From Leucobacter musarum subsp. musarum (GTDB lineage: Bacteria > Actinomycetota > Actinomycetes > Actinomycetales > Microbacteriaceae), in NCBI RefSeq assembly GCF_001273845.1, contig NZ_JHBW01000089.1, positions 1 through 64,000 on the forward strand: a stretch of DNA of 64,000 bases. The letters are read 5' to 3'. The notes beneath the pieces are model-generated. The model searched no databases. It saw only the letters and a list, made by a program, of their open reading frames with translations, and had not been told where the DNA came from. The number at the start of each line of letters is the position of its first letter. The first letter of the stretch is position 1. A program made the position numbers and the translations under genes. Positions 23,845 through 33,455 of the stretch are shown piece after piece.

Positions 23845-25985
23845 TGGAGCCGGGACTCGACTCGTCGAAGATCAGCGAGATGGATTATCACGCGCTGAAC
23901 GCGATGCTCAATCTGTACGACGCCGACGGCAACATCCAGTTTGATCGCGACCGCGAGGCGGCGCGGCAGTACTTCCTGCAGCACGTCAACCAGAACATGG
24001 TGTTCTTCCACAACTACGAAGAGCGCATGCGCTACCTGATCGACAACGAATACTACGAGGCGGAGCTGGTCGAGCAGTACGGCGTTCCGTTCATCGAAGA
24101 GCTCACGAACGAAGCGTTCGCGATGAAGTTCCGCTTCCCGACCTTCCTCGGCGCCTTCAAGTTCTTCACCTCGTACGCGCTGAAGACGTTCGACGGCAAG
24201 CGCTACCTCGAGCGCTTCGAAGACCGTGTCGTCATGTCGGCACTCGGCCTGGCCGAGGGCGACCGCGAACTCGCACGCGGCCTCGTACGCGAAATTCTCT
24301 CTGGCCGTTTCCAGCCCGCGACCCCGACGTTCCTGAACCTCGGCAAGGCGCAGCGCGGCGAGCTCGTCTCCTGCTTCCTGCTGCGCATCGAAGACAACAT
24401 GGAGTCGATCTCGCGCGGCATCAACTCGTCGCTGCAGCTCTCGAAGCGCGGTGGCGGTGTCGCCCTGCTGCTCTCCAACATTCGCGAGACCGGCGCCCCG
24501 ATCAAGAAGATCGAGAACCAGTCGTCGGGCATCATCCCCGTCATGAAGCTGCTCGAAGACAGCTTCAGCTACGCGAACCAGCTCGGCGCGCGTCAGGGCG
24601 CCGGTGCGGTGTACCTCTCGGCGCACCACCCCGACATCATGCGGTTCCTCGATACCAAGCGCGAGAACGCCGACGAGAAGATCCGCATCAAGACGCTCTC
24701 CCTCGGCGTCGTCATTCCCGACATCACGTTCGAACTCGCCAAGAAGGGCGAGGACATGTACCTGTTCTCGCCGTACGACGTCGAGCGCATCTACGGCGTT
24801 CCCTTCGGCGACATCTCGCTGAGCGAGAAGTACTACGAGATGGTCGATGACGCGCGCATCAAGAAGACGAAGATCAACGCGCGTCACTTCTTCCAGACGA
24901 TCGCCGAGCTGCAGTTCGAGTCGGGCTACCCCTACATCGTGTTCGAAGACACGGTGAACCGGGCGAACCCGATCAAGGGCCGCATCAACATGTCGAACCT
25001 CTGCTCCGAGATCCTTCAGGTCAACACCCCGACCACGTACAACGAAGATCTGAGCTACGGCGCCATCGGCAAGGACATCTCCTGCAACCTGGGCTCGATG
25101 AACATTGCCGCGGCTATGGACGGCGGCAATCTTGCCAGCACCGTCGAGCTCGCCATCCGCGCACTCACCTCGGTCAGTGACCAGAGCCACATCTCGTCCG
25201 TGCGCTCCATCGAAGACGGCAACGATCAGTCGCACGCCATCGGCCTCGGCCAGATGAACCTGCACGGCTACCTCGCTCGCGAGCACGTGCACTACGGCTC
25301 CGAAGAGGGCATCGATTTCACGAACATCTACTTCTACACGGTGCTCTTCCACGCGCTCCAGGCGTCGAACCGCATCGCGATCGAGCGCAAGCAGGTGTTC
25401 GGCGGCTTCGAGGACTCGCAGTACGCATCCGGCGAGTTCTTCGACAAGTACACGGACGAGGCCTGGGTGCCCGCTACCGAGCGGGTCGCCGAGCTCTTCG
25501 CGAAGGCCGGCATCGACATCCCGACGCAAGACGACTGGCGCGAGCTGAAGTCCAGCGTCATGGAGCACGGCATCTACAACCAGAACCTCCAGGCGGTGCC
25601 GCCGACCGGCTCGATCTCGTACATCAACAACTCGACGAGCTCGATTCACCCGATCGCGTCGAAGATCGAGATCCGCAAGGAAGGCAAGCTCGGTCGCGTC
25701 TACTACCCGGCGCCGTTCATGTCGAACGACAACCTCGAGTTCTACCAGGATGCGTACGAGATCGGCCCCGAGAAGATCATCGACACCTACGCTGCGGCGA
25801 CGCAGCACGTCGATCAGGGTCTGTCGCTGACGTTGTTCTTCAAGGACACCGCGACGACCCGCGATATCAACAAGGCGCAGATCTACGCATGGCGCAAGGG
25901 CATCAAGACGATCTACTACATCCGTCTGCGACAGCTCGCGCTCGAAGGCACCGACATGTCGGAGTGCGTCAGCTGCATGCTGTGA
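23844..25985 (+). CDS. nrdE: class Ib ribonucleoside-diphosphate reductase, alpha subunit
   Basis: Catalytic subunit of 713 residues. Cysteines are visible in [16 protein letters not shown] and SCNLGSMN. The C-terminal redox pair CVSC ends the protein at ECVSCML, the site reduced by Nrd[19 protein letters not shown] is the NrdE substrate-loop region. The ATG at 23844-23846 overlaps the nrdI stop; an in-frame TTG five codons earlier has poorer context. No allosteric ATP-cone is present, as expected for class Ib. Confidence 0.97.
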   Translation: MEPGLDSSKISEMDYHALNAMLNLYDADGNIQFDRDREAARQYFLQHVNQNMVFFHNYEERMRYLIDNEYYEAELVEQYGVPFIEELTNEAFAMKFRFPTFLGAFKFFTSYALKTFDGKRYLERFEDRVVMSALGLAEGDRELARGLVREILSGRFQPATPTFLNLGKAQRGELVSCFLLRIEDNMESISRGINSSLQLSKRGGGVALLLSNIRETGAPIKKIENQSSGIIPVMKLLEDSFSYANQLGARQGAGAVYLSAHHPDIMRFLDTKRENADEKIRIKTLSLGVVIPDITFELAKKGEDMYLFSPYDVERIYGVPFGDISLSEKYYEMVDDARIKKTKINARHFFQTIAELQFESGYPYIVFEDTVNRANPIKGRINMSNLCSEILQVNTPTTYNEDLSYGAIGKDISCNLGSMNIAAAMDGGNLASTVELAIRALTSVSDQSHISSVRSIEDGNDQSHAIGLGQMNLHGYLAREHVHYGSEEGIDFTNIYFYTVLFHALQASNRIAIERKQVFGGFEDSQYASGEFFDKYTDEAWVPATERVAELFAKAGIDIPTQDDWRELKSSVMEHGIYNQNLQAVPPTGSISYINNSTSSIHPIASKIEIRKEGKLGRVYYPAPFMSNDNLEFYQDAYEIGPEKIIDTYAAATQHVDQGLSLTLFFKDTATTRDINKAQIYAWRKGIKTIYYIRLRQLALEGTDMSECVSCML

Positions 25986-26011
25986 TTCACTTGACGCAGT
26001 CACGTGAGTAA

Positions 26012-27007
<996 letters not shown>

Positions 27008-27034
27008 CCCACACTGCCCGCCGTCTGGCACACG

Positions 27035-27075
27035 CAGAACGCCCCGCGATCCACCAAGGATCTCGGGGCGTTCTG
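27035..27075. terminator. bidirectional terminator between nrdF and the convergent Pr6Pr gene
   Basis: Inverted repeat of 18 bp with one mismatch (27035-27052, 27058-27075) and a 5-base loop. It lies 27 bp past nrdF and 18 bp past the stop of the convergent gene. Confidence 0.85.
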
Positions 27076-27093
27076 CGACGCACCGCAGCCGAA

Positions 27094-27828
27094 CTACCGC
27101 CGGAACACCCGCGCGAGCAGCCGATCGATCGTGAAGTACACGTAGCCGAGTGCAATGAGCACCACCGACAGGGCGAGCACCCAGAGCGCGACGCCGCCGA
27201 CACCCTGCGTTGCGACATCGAGGAACGGGTACGGGTAGGTCTGGCCGGGAACGAACTCGCCGCCGAACCCGCCGTACACGAGTGAGAACGCGAGGTACGC
27301 GTAGGGAATCAGCGTCCAGAGCAGCGGGTCAAACGCGCGCAGGCGCCCCTTCGGCACGAACAGCAACCAGTCGACGATCAGGAAGATCGGCGTGAAAACG
27401 TGGATCAAGTTGTCGGTGAACGAGAACGGCGTGTAGTCACCCCCCTGCTTGAATGTCATCGGCACGAGCACGAACAGGTAGACCAGCATCGTGACCGTGA
27501 TCGCCATCATGACCGCGGCACTCCAGCGGGCGGACGGCGTCGACGTGCCGCGGGGGCCAGCCGCACGCAGGTCGCGCACCGTGCGCACGATGAGGATCGC
27601 CACCCACACCAGGCACAGCAGGTTGCTGAGCACCGTGTAGAAGAGCAGTGCGTTCCAGGCCGGTGTCGGCGTGAGCACACCGGTGATGCGGATGATGCCG
27701 GTCGCGATCAGCGCGAACGCCGCAACCCGATAGACGAGGGCGACGGGCCGCCAGGGGAGCGCGGCCGAATTCGTCTCCGTGGCAGCGGGTGCGGGGCTGC
27801 CCGCGGGCGCGATGGTCTGAGATTCCAT
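27094..27828 (-). CDS. Pr6Pr family six-helix membrane protein
   Basis: A 244-residue integral membrane protein with about six hydrophobic helices. FTDNLIHVFTPIFLIVDWLLF and the surrounding pattern match the Pr6Pr group common in Microbacteriaceae, whose function is unknown. The ATG at 27826-27828 gives a short cytoplasmic N-terminus. The longer open frame upstream runs through the intergenic repeat element and is not protein-like. Single gene, convergent with nrdF. Confidence 0.75.
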   Translation of the reverse strand: MESQTIAPAGSPAPAATETNSAALPWRPVALVYRVAAFALIATGIIRITGVLTPTPAWNALLFYTVLSNLLCLVWVAILIVRTVRDLRAAGPRGTSTPSARWSAAVMMAITVTMLVYLFVLVPMTFKQGGDYTPFSFTDNLIHVFTPIFLIVDWLLFVPKGRLRAFDPLLWTLIPYAYLAFSLVYGGFGGEFVPGQTYPYPFLDVATQGVGGVALWVLALSVVLIALGYVYFTIDRLLARVFRR

Positions 27829-27962
27829 GGTGGCTCTATTCAATCGCACGGTGAGCGCGCTGTGCGAGTGTGCCGCGCGCGAAATTCCCGGGGGTCTGCG
27901 GGTGTGGGCGCGGGCCTCAACAGCTCCGCACCCATGCCACCCCCATGCCACCCCCATGCCCG

Positions 27963-28031
27963 CGAGTGCAGCGGTTTTGCGCGAGTGCACCAGTGTGAGA
28001 ATGGTGCACTCGCGCAAAAGGGGTGCGCTCG
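27963..28031. repeat. 69-bp four-unit palindromic repeat, copy A
   Basis: Four 9-bp units: CGAGTGCAG at 27963, CGAGTGCAC at 27982, and their inverse GTGCACTCG at 28004 and GTGCGCTCG at 28023. Spacings are 19, 22 and 19 bp. The inner units extend to an exact 18-bp inverted repeat (27975-27992, 28002-28019). Copy B at 36128-36196 has identical length and spacing. The remainder of 27829-28169 is G+C-rich with no gene that I can support. Confidence 0.85.
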
Positions 28032-28169
28032 GGGGCAGGAGGGCGCGCGAGTTGGGGCGGGCGCGCTGGGGCGCGGCGGGGGCGGGTTGGAGCGGGGCGC
28101 GGCGGGCGCGGGCGGGTGGCGGCGGGGCGCAGCGCGGGCCGGCTCCGGATCACCCGCCCGCGCGCACCC

Positions 28170-29849
28170 TCACGCCGCCCGCAGCCAGAGGGGTTCGGGG
28201 CGCGACGCGATGAGGCGCTGCGTGTATTCCTCGGCGGGGGCCGCGAGAATCTGCGCGGTCGGCCCGGACTCGACCACCTCGCCGCGCTGCATCACGAGTG
28301 TCGTCGTGCAGATGCGCGACACCACCGCGAGGTCGTGGGTGACGAACACGATGGTGAGGCCGAACTGGTCGCGCACCTCCTCGATGAGTTCGAGCACCTG
28401 CGCTTGAACAGACACATCGAGTGCGCTGGTCGCCTCGTCGAGCACGAGCACCTGCGGCCGCGCGGCGAGCGCCTTCGCGAGGGCGACGCGCTGCCGCTGC
28501 CCGCCCGAGAGCGCCTTCGGGCGTGCGGCGAGCTGGTCGGGGCGCAGCCCGACCCGACCGAGCAGCGTTGCCGCCTCGGTCTCGGCGTCGCGGCGCGCAC
28601 CCCCGCGGTGCAGCCGCACGACGTCGGCGACGGCGCGCCCGATCGGAATGCGCGGGTCGAGCGAGAGGTACGGATCTTGGAACACCATCTGCGTGGTGCT
28701 CGCCAGCGTGCGGCGCTCGGCCGCGGTGAGCGCCCGATCGGGGCGCTCGACCCCGTCGAACGACAGCGATCCGGAGCTCGCCTGCTCGAGACCGACGATG
28801 ATGCGCGCAAGCGTCGACTTACCCGAACCCGATTCGCCGACGATGCCGAGCGATCCGCCGCGCGTCAGGTCGAAGTCGACGCCCGAGAGCGCCACGACGT
28901 CGTCGCGTCCGGTGACCCGGTAGCGCTTCGTGATGCCGGTCGCGGCGATGAGCGGTTGAGCGGCACCCCCGGCAGGCTTGGGCGAAACCGCACCCGAAAC
29001 CGCGCCCGAACCCGCACCCGCATCAGCCCGAATCTCGATCCGCGGCGTCGCTGCGAGCAGGTCGCGCGTGTACGGCTGCTCGGGCGACCGGAAGACGGCC
29101 TCGGTCGCGCCCTCCTCGATGACGCGCCCGCCGCGCAGCACGACGACGCGCTCGCAGAGCGAGGCGGCGAGCCCGAGGTCGTGGGTGATGAACAGCATGC
29201 CCATGCCGCGCTCTGCCTGCTGCTGGCGCAGCAGTTCGACGATGCCGGCCTGCGTGGTGACGTCAAGTGCGGTGGTGGGCTCGTCGCAGAGCAGCAGCTC
29301 GGGGGAGTCGAGCAGCGCGGCGGCGATCATGACGCGCTGCAGCATGCCGCCCGAGAGCTGATGCGGGTACTGCTCGAGCAGCGCCGAGGCGCGCGGCAGC
29401 CCGACCTGCTCGAGTTGCGCGACCGCTCGGGCAGCGGCGTCGGCTCGGTTGAGCCCGTGCCACCGCACCAGCGTCTCCGTGAGGAAGTCGCCGAGGGTGC
29501 GCACCGGGTTGATGCCGGCACGCGGATCCTGGAAGATCATCGACGCGCGCGTGCGGCGGATGGTGCGCAGCTCGGCCTCAGTCGCGGTGACGGTGTCGAG
29601 GTCGCCGACGCGCACTGACCCATCGAGTGATGCGTGCTCGGGAAACAGGCCGAGCGCGGCGCGCGTGGTGAGCGACTTGCCCGATCCCGACTCTCCCACG
29701 AGCGCGACCGACTCGCCCGCCGCGACCGAGAGCGACACCTCGTTGAGCAGGGCGCCGCGGCCGGGAACCCGCAGCGACAGCGCATCGACGGAGAGCAGCG
29801 TGGACTGGGCAGCAGATCCAGCAGATCCAGCAGCAGACAGTGCGGTCAT
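28170..29849 (-). CDS. peptide/nickel-type ABC importer ATPase, OppD-OppF fusion
   Basis: A 559-residue protein with two complete ATP-binding cassettes in tandem. The first has GESGSGKS at 52-59, SGGMLQRVMIAAALL and LLLCDEPTTALD. The second has another GESGSGKST in the second half, LSGGQRQRVALAKAL and [12 protein letters not shown]. In the family these energise uptake of peptides or similar solutes through two permeases. The start at 29849 overlaps the upstream permease stop (ATGA). The long frame upstream is antisense phase. A Thr/Pro/Ala-rich linker joins the halves. Confidence 0.92.
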   Translation of the reverse strand: MTALSAAGSAGSAAQSTLLSVDALSLRVPGRGALLNEVSLSVAAGESVALVGESGSGKSLTTRAALGLFPEHASLDGSVRVGDLDTVTATEAELRTIRRTRASMIFQDPRAGINPVRTLGDFLTETLVRWHGLNRADAAARAVAQLEQVGLPRASALLEQYPHQLSGGMLQRVMIAAALLDSPELLLCDEPTTALDVTTQAGIVELLRQQQAERGMGMLFITHDLGLAASLCERVVVLRGGRVIEEGATEAVFRSPEQPYTRDLLAATPRIEIRADAGAGSGAVSGAVSPKPAGGAAQPLIAATGITKRYRVTGRDDVVALSGVDFDLTRGGSLGIVGESGSGKSTLARIIVGLEQASSGSLSFDGVERPDRALTAAERRTLASTTQMVFQDPYLSLDPRIPIGRAVADVVRLHRGGARRDAETEAATLLGRVGLRPDQLAARPKALSGGQRQRVALAKALAARPQVLVLDEATSALDVSVQAQVLELIEEVRDQFGLTIVFVTHDLAVVSRICTTTLVMQRGEVVESGPTAQILAAPAEEYTQRLIASRPEPLWLRAA

Positions 29850-30766
29850 GAGAAGTTGCCTCCGATGCGGTCCGAGAGTTCTTCGCCGATGATGTTGATC
29901 GCGACCACGACGAGCACCACGACGGCCGCCGGCACGAACGTGGGCAGCAGCGCCCCGCTCATGAGCGCCCCGCGGCTCTCGTTGATCATGGAGCCCCAGT
30001 CGGCGGTGGGCGCCTGCACGCCGAGGCCGATGAACGACAGCGCCGCGAGGTCGGCGAGCACGTAGCCGAAGTTCAGCGTCGATTGCGCGCCGACCGTCGG
30101 CACGACGTTGGGCAGTACGCGTCGCAGGGCGATCCACGACCCCGTGAATCCGAGCACGCGGTAGGCCTGCACATACGGGCGTGTGCGCTCGGCGATGATC
30201 AGCCCGCGGGTGAGCCGCGCGACGTAGGGCACGTACGCGATCGTCATGGCGAGCACGGGGGCGAAGAGCCCCTTGCCGAAGAGGGCGACGGCGAGAATCG
30301 CGAGCAGCATGGCGGGGAACGAGAACAGGAAGTCGAAGACGCGCGAGAGCACGGCGTCGATCCAGCCGCCGCGCCAGGCGGCGACGAGTCCGAGCAGCAG
30401 GCCGAGCACCGTCGAACCGACCACGACGATGAGTGGGCCGACGAGCGAGGTGCGCGCGCCGTACATGAGGCGCGTGAGCAGGTCGCGGCCGAGCGCGTCG
30501 GTGCCGAGCCAGTGCGCCCAGCTCGGCCCGGCGAGCACGTTCTGCAGGTCGACGTGGTCGGGGTCGTAGGGTGCGATCAGGGTCGCGAACGCGGCGGCCA
30601 GCACCACGATCGCGATGAACACGAGCGACACCGTCGTCGTGATGGTGAAGCGGCGGTGGGCGAGCGAACGCGGCACGGCGAGCGCCCGCGTCGCCTCGGG
30701 TGGCAGCGCTGCCGACGGCTCGGGGGCGCCGGGCGCGGGGCGCGCGGCCTGGGATGCGGTGCTCAT
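29846..30766 (-). CDS. ABC importer permease, DppC/OppC type
   Basis: A 306-residue inner-membrane permease. An N-terminal Pro/Ala-rich tail precedes one helix. The periplasmic-type segment PYDPDHVDLQNVLAGPSWAHWLGTDALGRDLLTRLMYGARTS is the hallmark of DppC/OppC proteins. EAA-loop-like sequence (YVQAYRVLGFTGSWIALRRVLPN) contacts the ATPase. It has overlaps of four bases with both neighbours, so it is tightly coupled inside the operon. Confidence 0.92.
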   Translation of the reverse strand: MSTASQAARPAPGAPEPSAALPPEATRALAVPRSLAHRRFTITTTVSLVFIAIVVLAAAFATLIAPYDPDHVDLQNVLAGPSWAHWLGTDALGRDLLTRLMYGARTSLVGPLIVVVGSTVLGLLLGLVAAWRGGWIDAVLSRVFDFLFSFPAMLLAILAVALFGKGLFAPVLAMTIAYVPYVARLTRGLIIAERTRPYVQAYRVLGFTGSWIALRRVLPNVVPTVGAQSTLNFGYVLADLAALSFIGLGVQAPTADWGSMINESRGALMSGALLPTFVPAAVVVLVVVAINIIGEELSDRIGGNFS

Positions 30767-31812
30767 CGGGTCTCCGTTCCTGCGGCGATGCGCGGATCGA
30801 TCAGCGGTTGGATGAGGTCGACGATGGTGTTGATGGTGACGAAGGCGATCACCACGACGAGCACGATCGCCTGAACGACCGGAAAGTCGAGGCGATCAAC
30901 TGACTGCACGAGCAGTGAGCCCATGCCGGCGAGGCCGAAGGTCTGCTCGACGATCGCGCTCGAGACGAGCAGGCCGGCGACGAGCACGCCGCTCACGAGC
31001 AGGATCGGCCCGACCGCGTTGCGCAGCACGTGCCGCAGCACGACCGACGAGCGGGTGAGCCCGCGGCTCGTCGCGACCTCGACGTGCTCGCGCACGAACT
31101 GCTCGTTCATCGACGAGCGCGTGACGCGGGCGATGAGTGCGACGAAGGCGAGACCGAGCGCGAGGGCGGGCAGAATCAGGTGCACGAAGCGATCCCACCC
31201 CTCGTCTCCGCTGCCGAAGGAGGGGAACCAGCCGAGCTGCACGGCGAAGATGGCGATGAGCAGGATCGCGATGACGAACGACGGCACCGCGCCGAGGGCG
31301 GTGGAGGTCATCAGGATCACGCGATCCGTCAGTCGCCCGCGCCGCAGGCTGGCGATGATGCCGGCCGCGAGCCCGATGATCACGATGAACACGGCGGCGA
31401 GCGCGACGAGTTCGAGGGTCACGGGGAGGCGTGCGAGCAGCACGTTCGAGACGTCGTCGCGGTACTGCAGCGAGCGGCCGAAGTCGCCGCGCAGCACGCC
31501 TCCGATCCACGACAGGTACTGCTCGATGGGCAACTTGTCGAGGCCGTACTGCTTCGTAACCTCGGCGATCGCTTCTTCGCTCGGGCTTCGCCCGCGCAGC
31601 AGGAACCGAGCGGGGTCGCCCGGCACGACGAAGCGCGAGAAGAACACGACGAGCGACGCGGCGAAGAGTGTCGCGACCAGGCCGACGACGCGGCCCGCGA
31701 TGAACTTCGCCGTGCGGGCGCCGCGGCCGCTGCCCGTGCGGGGCGTCTCAGCCCCGTCTTCTCTCAGGCGGACGGCGCGCGTCTCGCTGGCTGCTGCAGT
31801 GTCACCGGCCAT
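30763..31812 (-). CDS. ABC importer permease, DppB/OppB type
   Basis: A 349-residue permease. The basic N-terminal tail of about 35 residues is followed by a helix, then FVVPGDPARFLLRGRSP and YGLDKLPIEQYLSWIGGVLRGDFGRSLQY, the DppB/OppB signature. The EAA loop is EHVEVATSRGLTRSSVVLRHVLRN. I chose the ATG at 31810-31812, which overlaps the stop codon of the binding-protein gene by one base. The longer frame reading into that gene lacks family similarity. Confidence 0.92.
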   Translation of the reverse strand: MAGDTAAASETRAVRLREDGAETPRTGSGRGARTAKFIAGRVVGLVATLFAASLVVFFSRFVVPGDPARFLLRGRSPSEEAIAEVTKQYGLDKLPIEQYLSWIGGVLRGDFGRSLQYRDDVSNVLLARLPVTLELVALAAVFIVIIGLAAGIIASLRRGRLTDRVILMTSTALGAVPSFVIAILLIAIFAVQLGWFPSFGSGDEGWDRFVHLILPALALGLAFVALIARVTRSSMNEQFVREHVEVATSRGLTRSSVVLRHVLRNAVGPILLVSGVLVAGLLVSSAIVEQTFGLAGMGSLLVQSVDRLDFPVVQAIVLVVVIAFVTINTIVDLIQPLIDPRIAAGTETR

Positions 31813-33455
31813 CACTCGGCCCTCCCGATCGTCGCGGCCCAGGGGTAGTACATGTAATAGATGGACGGATCGACGCCCGTGATGCGGTCGCCGAGCCACA
31901 GGGTCGTCGGCACGTCGAACAGCGGAATCCAGGGCAGTTCCTCGCTGGTGAGGCGCTGCGCCTCGGCGGCCAGGTGCGACCGCTCGAACGCGTCGTCCGT
32001 CTGCAAGGCGCGGTTGACCACGTCGTCGAACTCTGGGTCAGACCACTGCCCGTAGTTCGAGAACTCCCCGGTGCGAATCACGGCGTACATTTCGAGCGGG
32101 TCGGTGCTCGACAGGTACCAGCGGGTCGTGAAGAGGTCGACGCCCTCGAGCGCCGATGGGTCGGAGAAGAGCAGGGTGTACGCGTTCGGCGTGCGCGTCT
32201 CGATCTCGATGTCGAGGCCGATCTCGGCGCCGCCCGACGCGACCGCCTGCGAGATCACATCGAATGACGAGTCGATCGATGCGGTGACGTAGGTGATCTT
32301 CGCGCCCTCGGCGCCGGCCTCCTTGACGAGGGCGCGGGCGGCGTCGAGGTCGTAATCGTGATTCGGCAGGTCGTCAAAGGCCTCCTTCGTGGCCTCTGGG
32401 TCGCCGTTCACCCACACCGACTCCGAGGTCAGTGCGTCGGTCGGCGTCGCATAGCCTTGCACGGCGGCCTTCACGAGCGCCTGGCGATCCAGCGCCATCG
32501 TCAGCGCTTGTCGCACGCGGACGTCGCCGAGCGGCCCGTCCATGTCAGACACGACGAGGCTCTGCACCGTCGCGTTCGTGCCGAAGTACACCTCGCCGGT
32601 GTCGCTCGCGCGCAGCACATCGATGGCATTGCTCGGGATCGTCCACGCCCCGTCGATCTCGCCCGTCTGCAGCGCGTTGACGCGTGCGTTCGCATCGTTC
32701 AAGATCACGAACGTCATCTGCTTCGCCTTCGCACGCAGCTCGGGGTCCCAGTAGTCGTCGAAGCGGTCGAGCGTGATCGATTCGCCCGAGCGCCACTCGT
32801 CGAACTTGAACGGACCGGTGCAGTTGACGCCCGTCGACTGGTTGCCGTAGTCGGCGCCCGCAGCTTCCGTGCTCGCCGCCGACTGGATCACGCCCGGCGC
32901 TGCCGACATGAGCTGGTTGAACTGCGAGTCCGTGACCTTCGTGCGCACGGTGACCTCGTGGTCTCCGGTCTGCTCGATCGTGTCGACGTTCTTGAACGTG
33001 TCGGACCAGAACGAGGCCACCTCGGGGTCGAGATGACGCTGCAGCGACACCACCACGTCGTTCGGTGTCATCGTCGTGCCGTCGTGGAACTTCACGCCCT
33101 CGCGAATCGTGTACACCCAGGTCAATGGGTCCGGGTGCTCGAAACCGGTCGCGAGGCCGGGGGAGACCGACAGGTCGGAGTTCCAGCGCAAGAGCGACTC
33201 GCACACGTTCGCGAGCACGGTGTTGTCGGCGTAGTCGAAGGCGTACGCCGGGTCGAGCGAGTACGGCTCCGTCATCAGCGCCCAGCTGAACGAATCGATG
33301 TCGCCCGCCGGTGCCGGGGTGTGCGCCACGAGTTCGAAGGTGCCCGCGTCGGCGCCGATCGCGCTCTGACCGCACCCGGCGAGGCCGGCAGCGAGCAGGA
33401 ACGCCGTGCCCGCAGTCGCCCAGCGCCGCACGCGGGGGCGCGCCGCGCGAGTCAT
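31812..33455 (-). CDS. solute-binding lipoprotein of the peptide-type ABC importer (family 5)
   Basis: A 547-residue extracytoplasmic lipoprotein. The signal sequence ends in the lipobox LAGC with Cys28. The mature part has family-5 features: LDPAYAFDYADNTVLANVCESLLRW near the start, WVYTIREGVKFHDGTTMTPNDVVVSL, and VRQALTMALDRQALV. Family 5 binds peptides, but also opines, nickel chelates and other compounds. The neighbouring amidohydrolase suggests a cyclic or N-acyl amide; this is inference. The start overlaps the amidohydrolase stop by four bases. Confidence 0.92.
   Translation of the reverse strand: MTRAARPRVRRWATAGTAFLLAAGLAGCGQSAIGADAGTFELVAHTPAPAGDIDSFSWALMTEPYSLDPAYAFDYADNTVLANVCESLLRWNSDLSVSPGLATGFEHPDPLTWVYTIREGVKFHDGTTMTPNDVVVSLQRHLDPEVASFWSDTFKNVDTIEQTGDHEVTVRTKVTDSQFNQLMSAAPGVIQSAASTEAAGADYGNQSTGVNCTGPFKFDEWRSGESITLDRFDDYWDPELRAKAKQMTFVILNDANARVNALQTGEIDGAWTIPSNAIDVLRASDTGEVYFGTNATVQSLVVSDMDGPLGDVRVRQALTMALDRQALVKAAVQGYATPTDALTSESVWVNGDPEATKEAFDDLPNHDYDLDAARALVKEAGAEGAKITYVTASIDSSFDVISQAVASGGAEIGLDIEIETRTPNAYTLLFSDPSALEGVDLFTTRWYLSSTDPLEMYAVIRTGEFSNYGQWSDPEFDDVVNRALQTDDAFERSHLAAEAQRLTSEELPWIPLFDVPTTLWLGDRITGVDPSIYYMYYPWAATIGRAE

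Noticed and set aside
23763-26003. 746-residue open frame on the minus strand across nrdE
   Set aside because: Antisense phase of a strongly conserved gene in high-GC DNA. The product is Val/Arg/Asp/Glu-rich without any family features.
27829-28017. N-terminal extension of the Pr6Pr protein through the 69-bp repeat
   Set aside because: The translated part reflects the repeat (ECT...VHSR...GAL pattern also seen at copy B), not a protein domain. The ATG at 27828 precedes the first helix.
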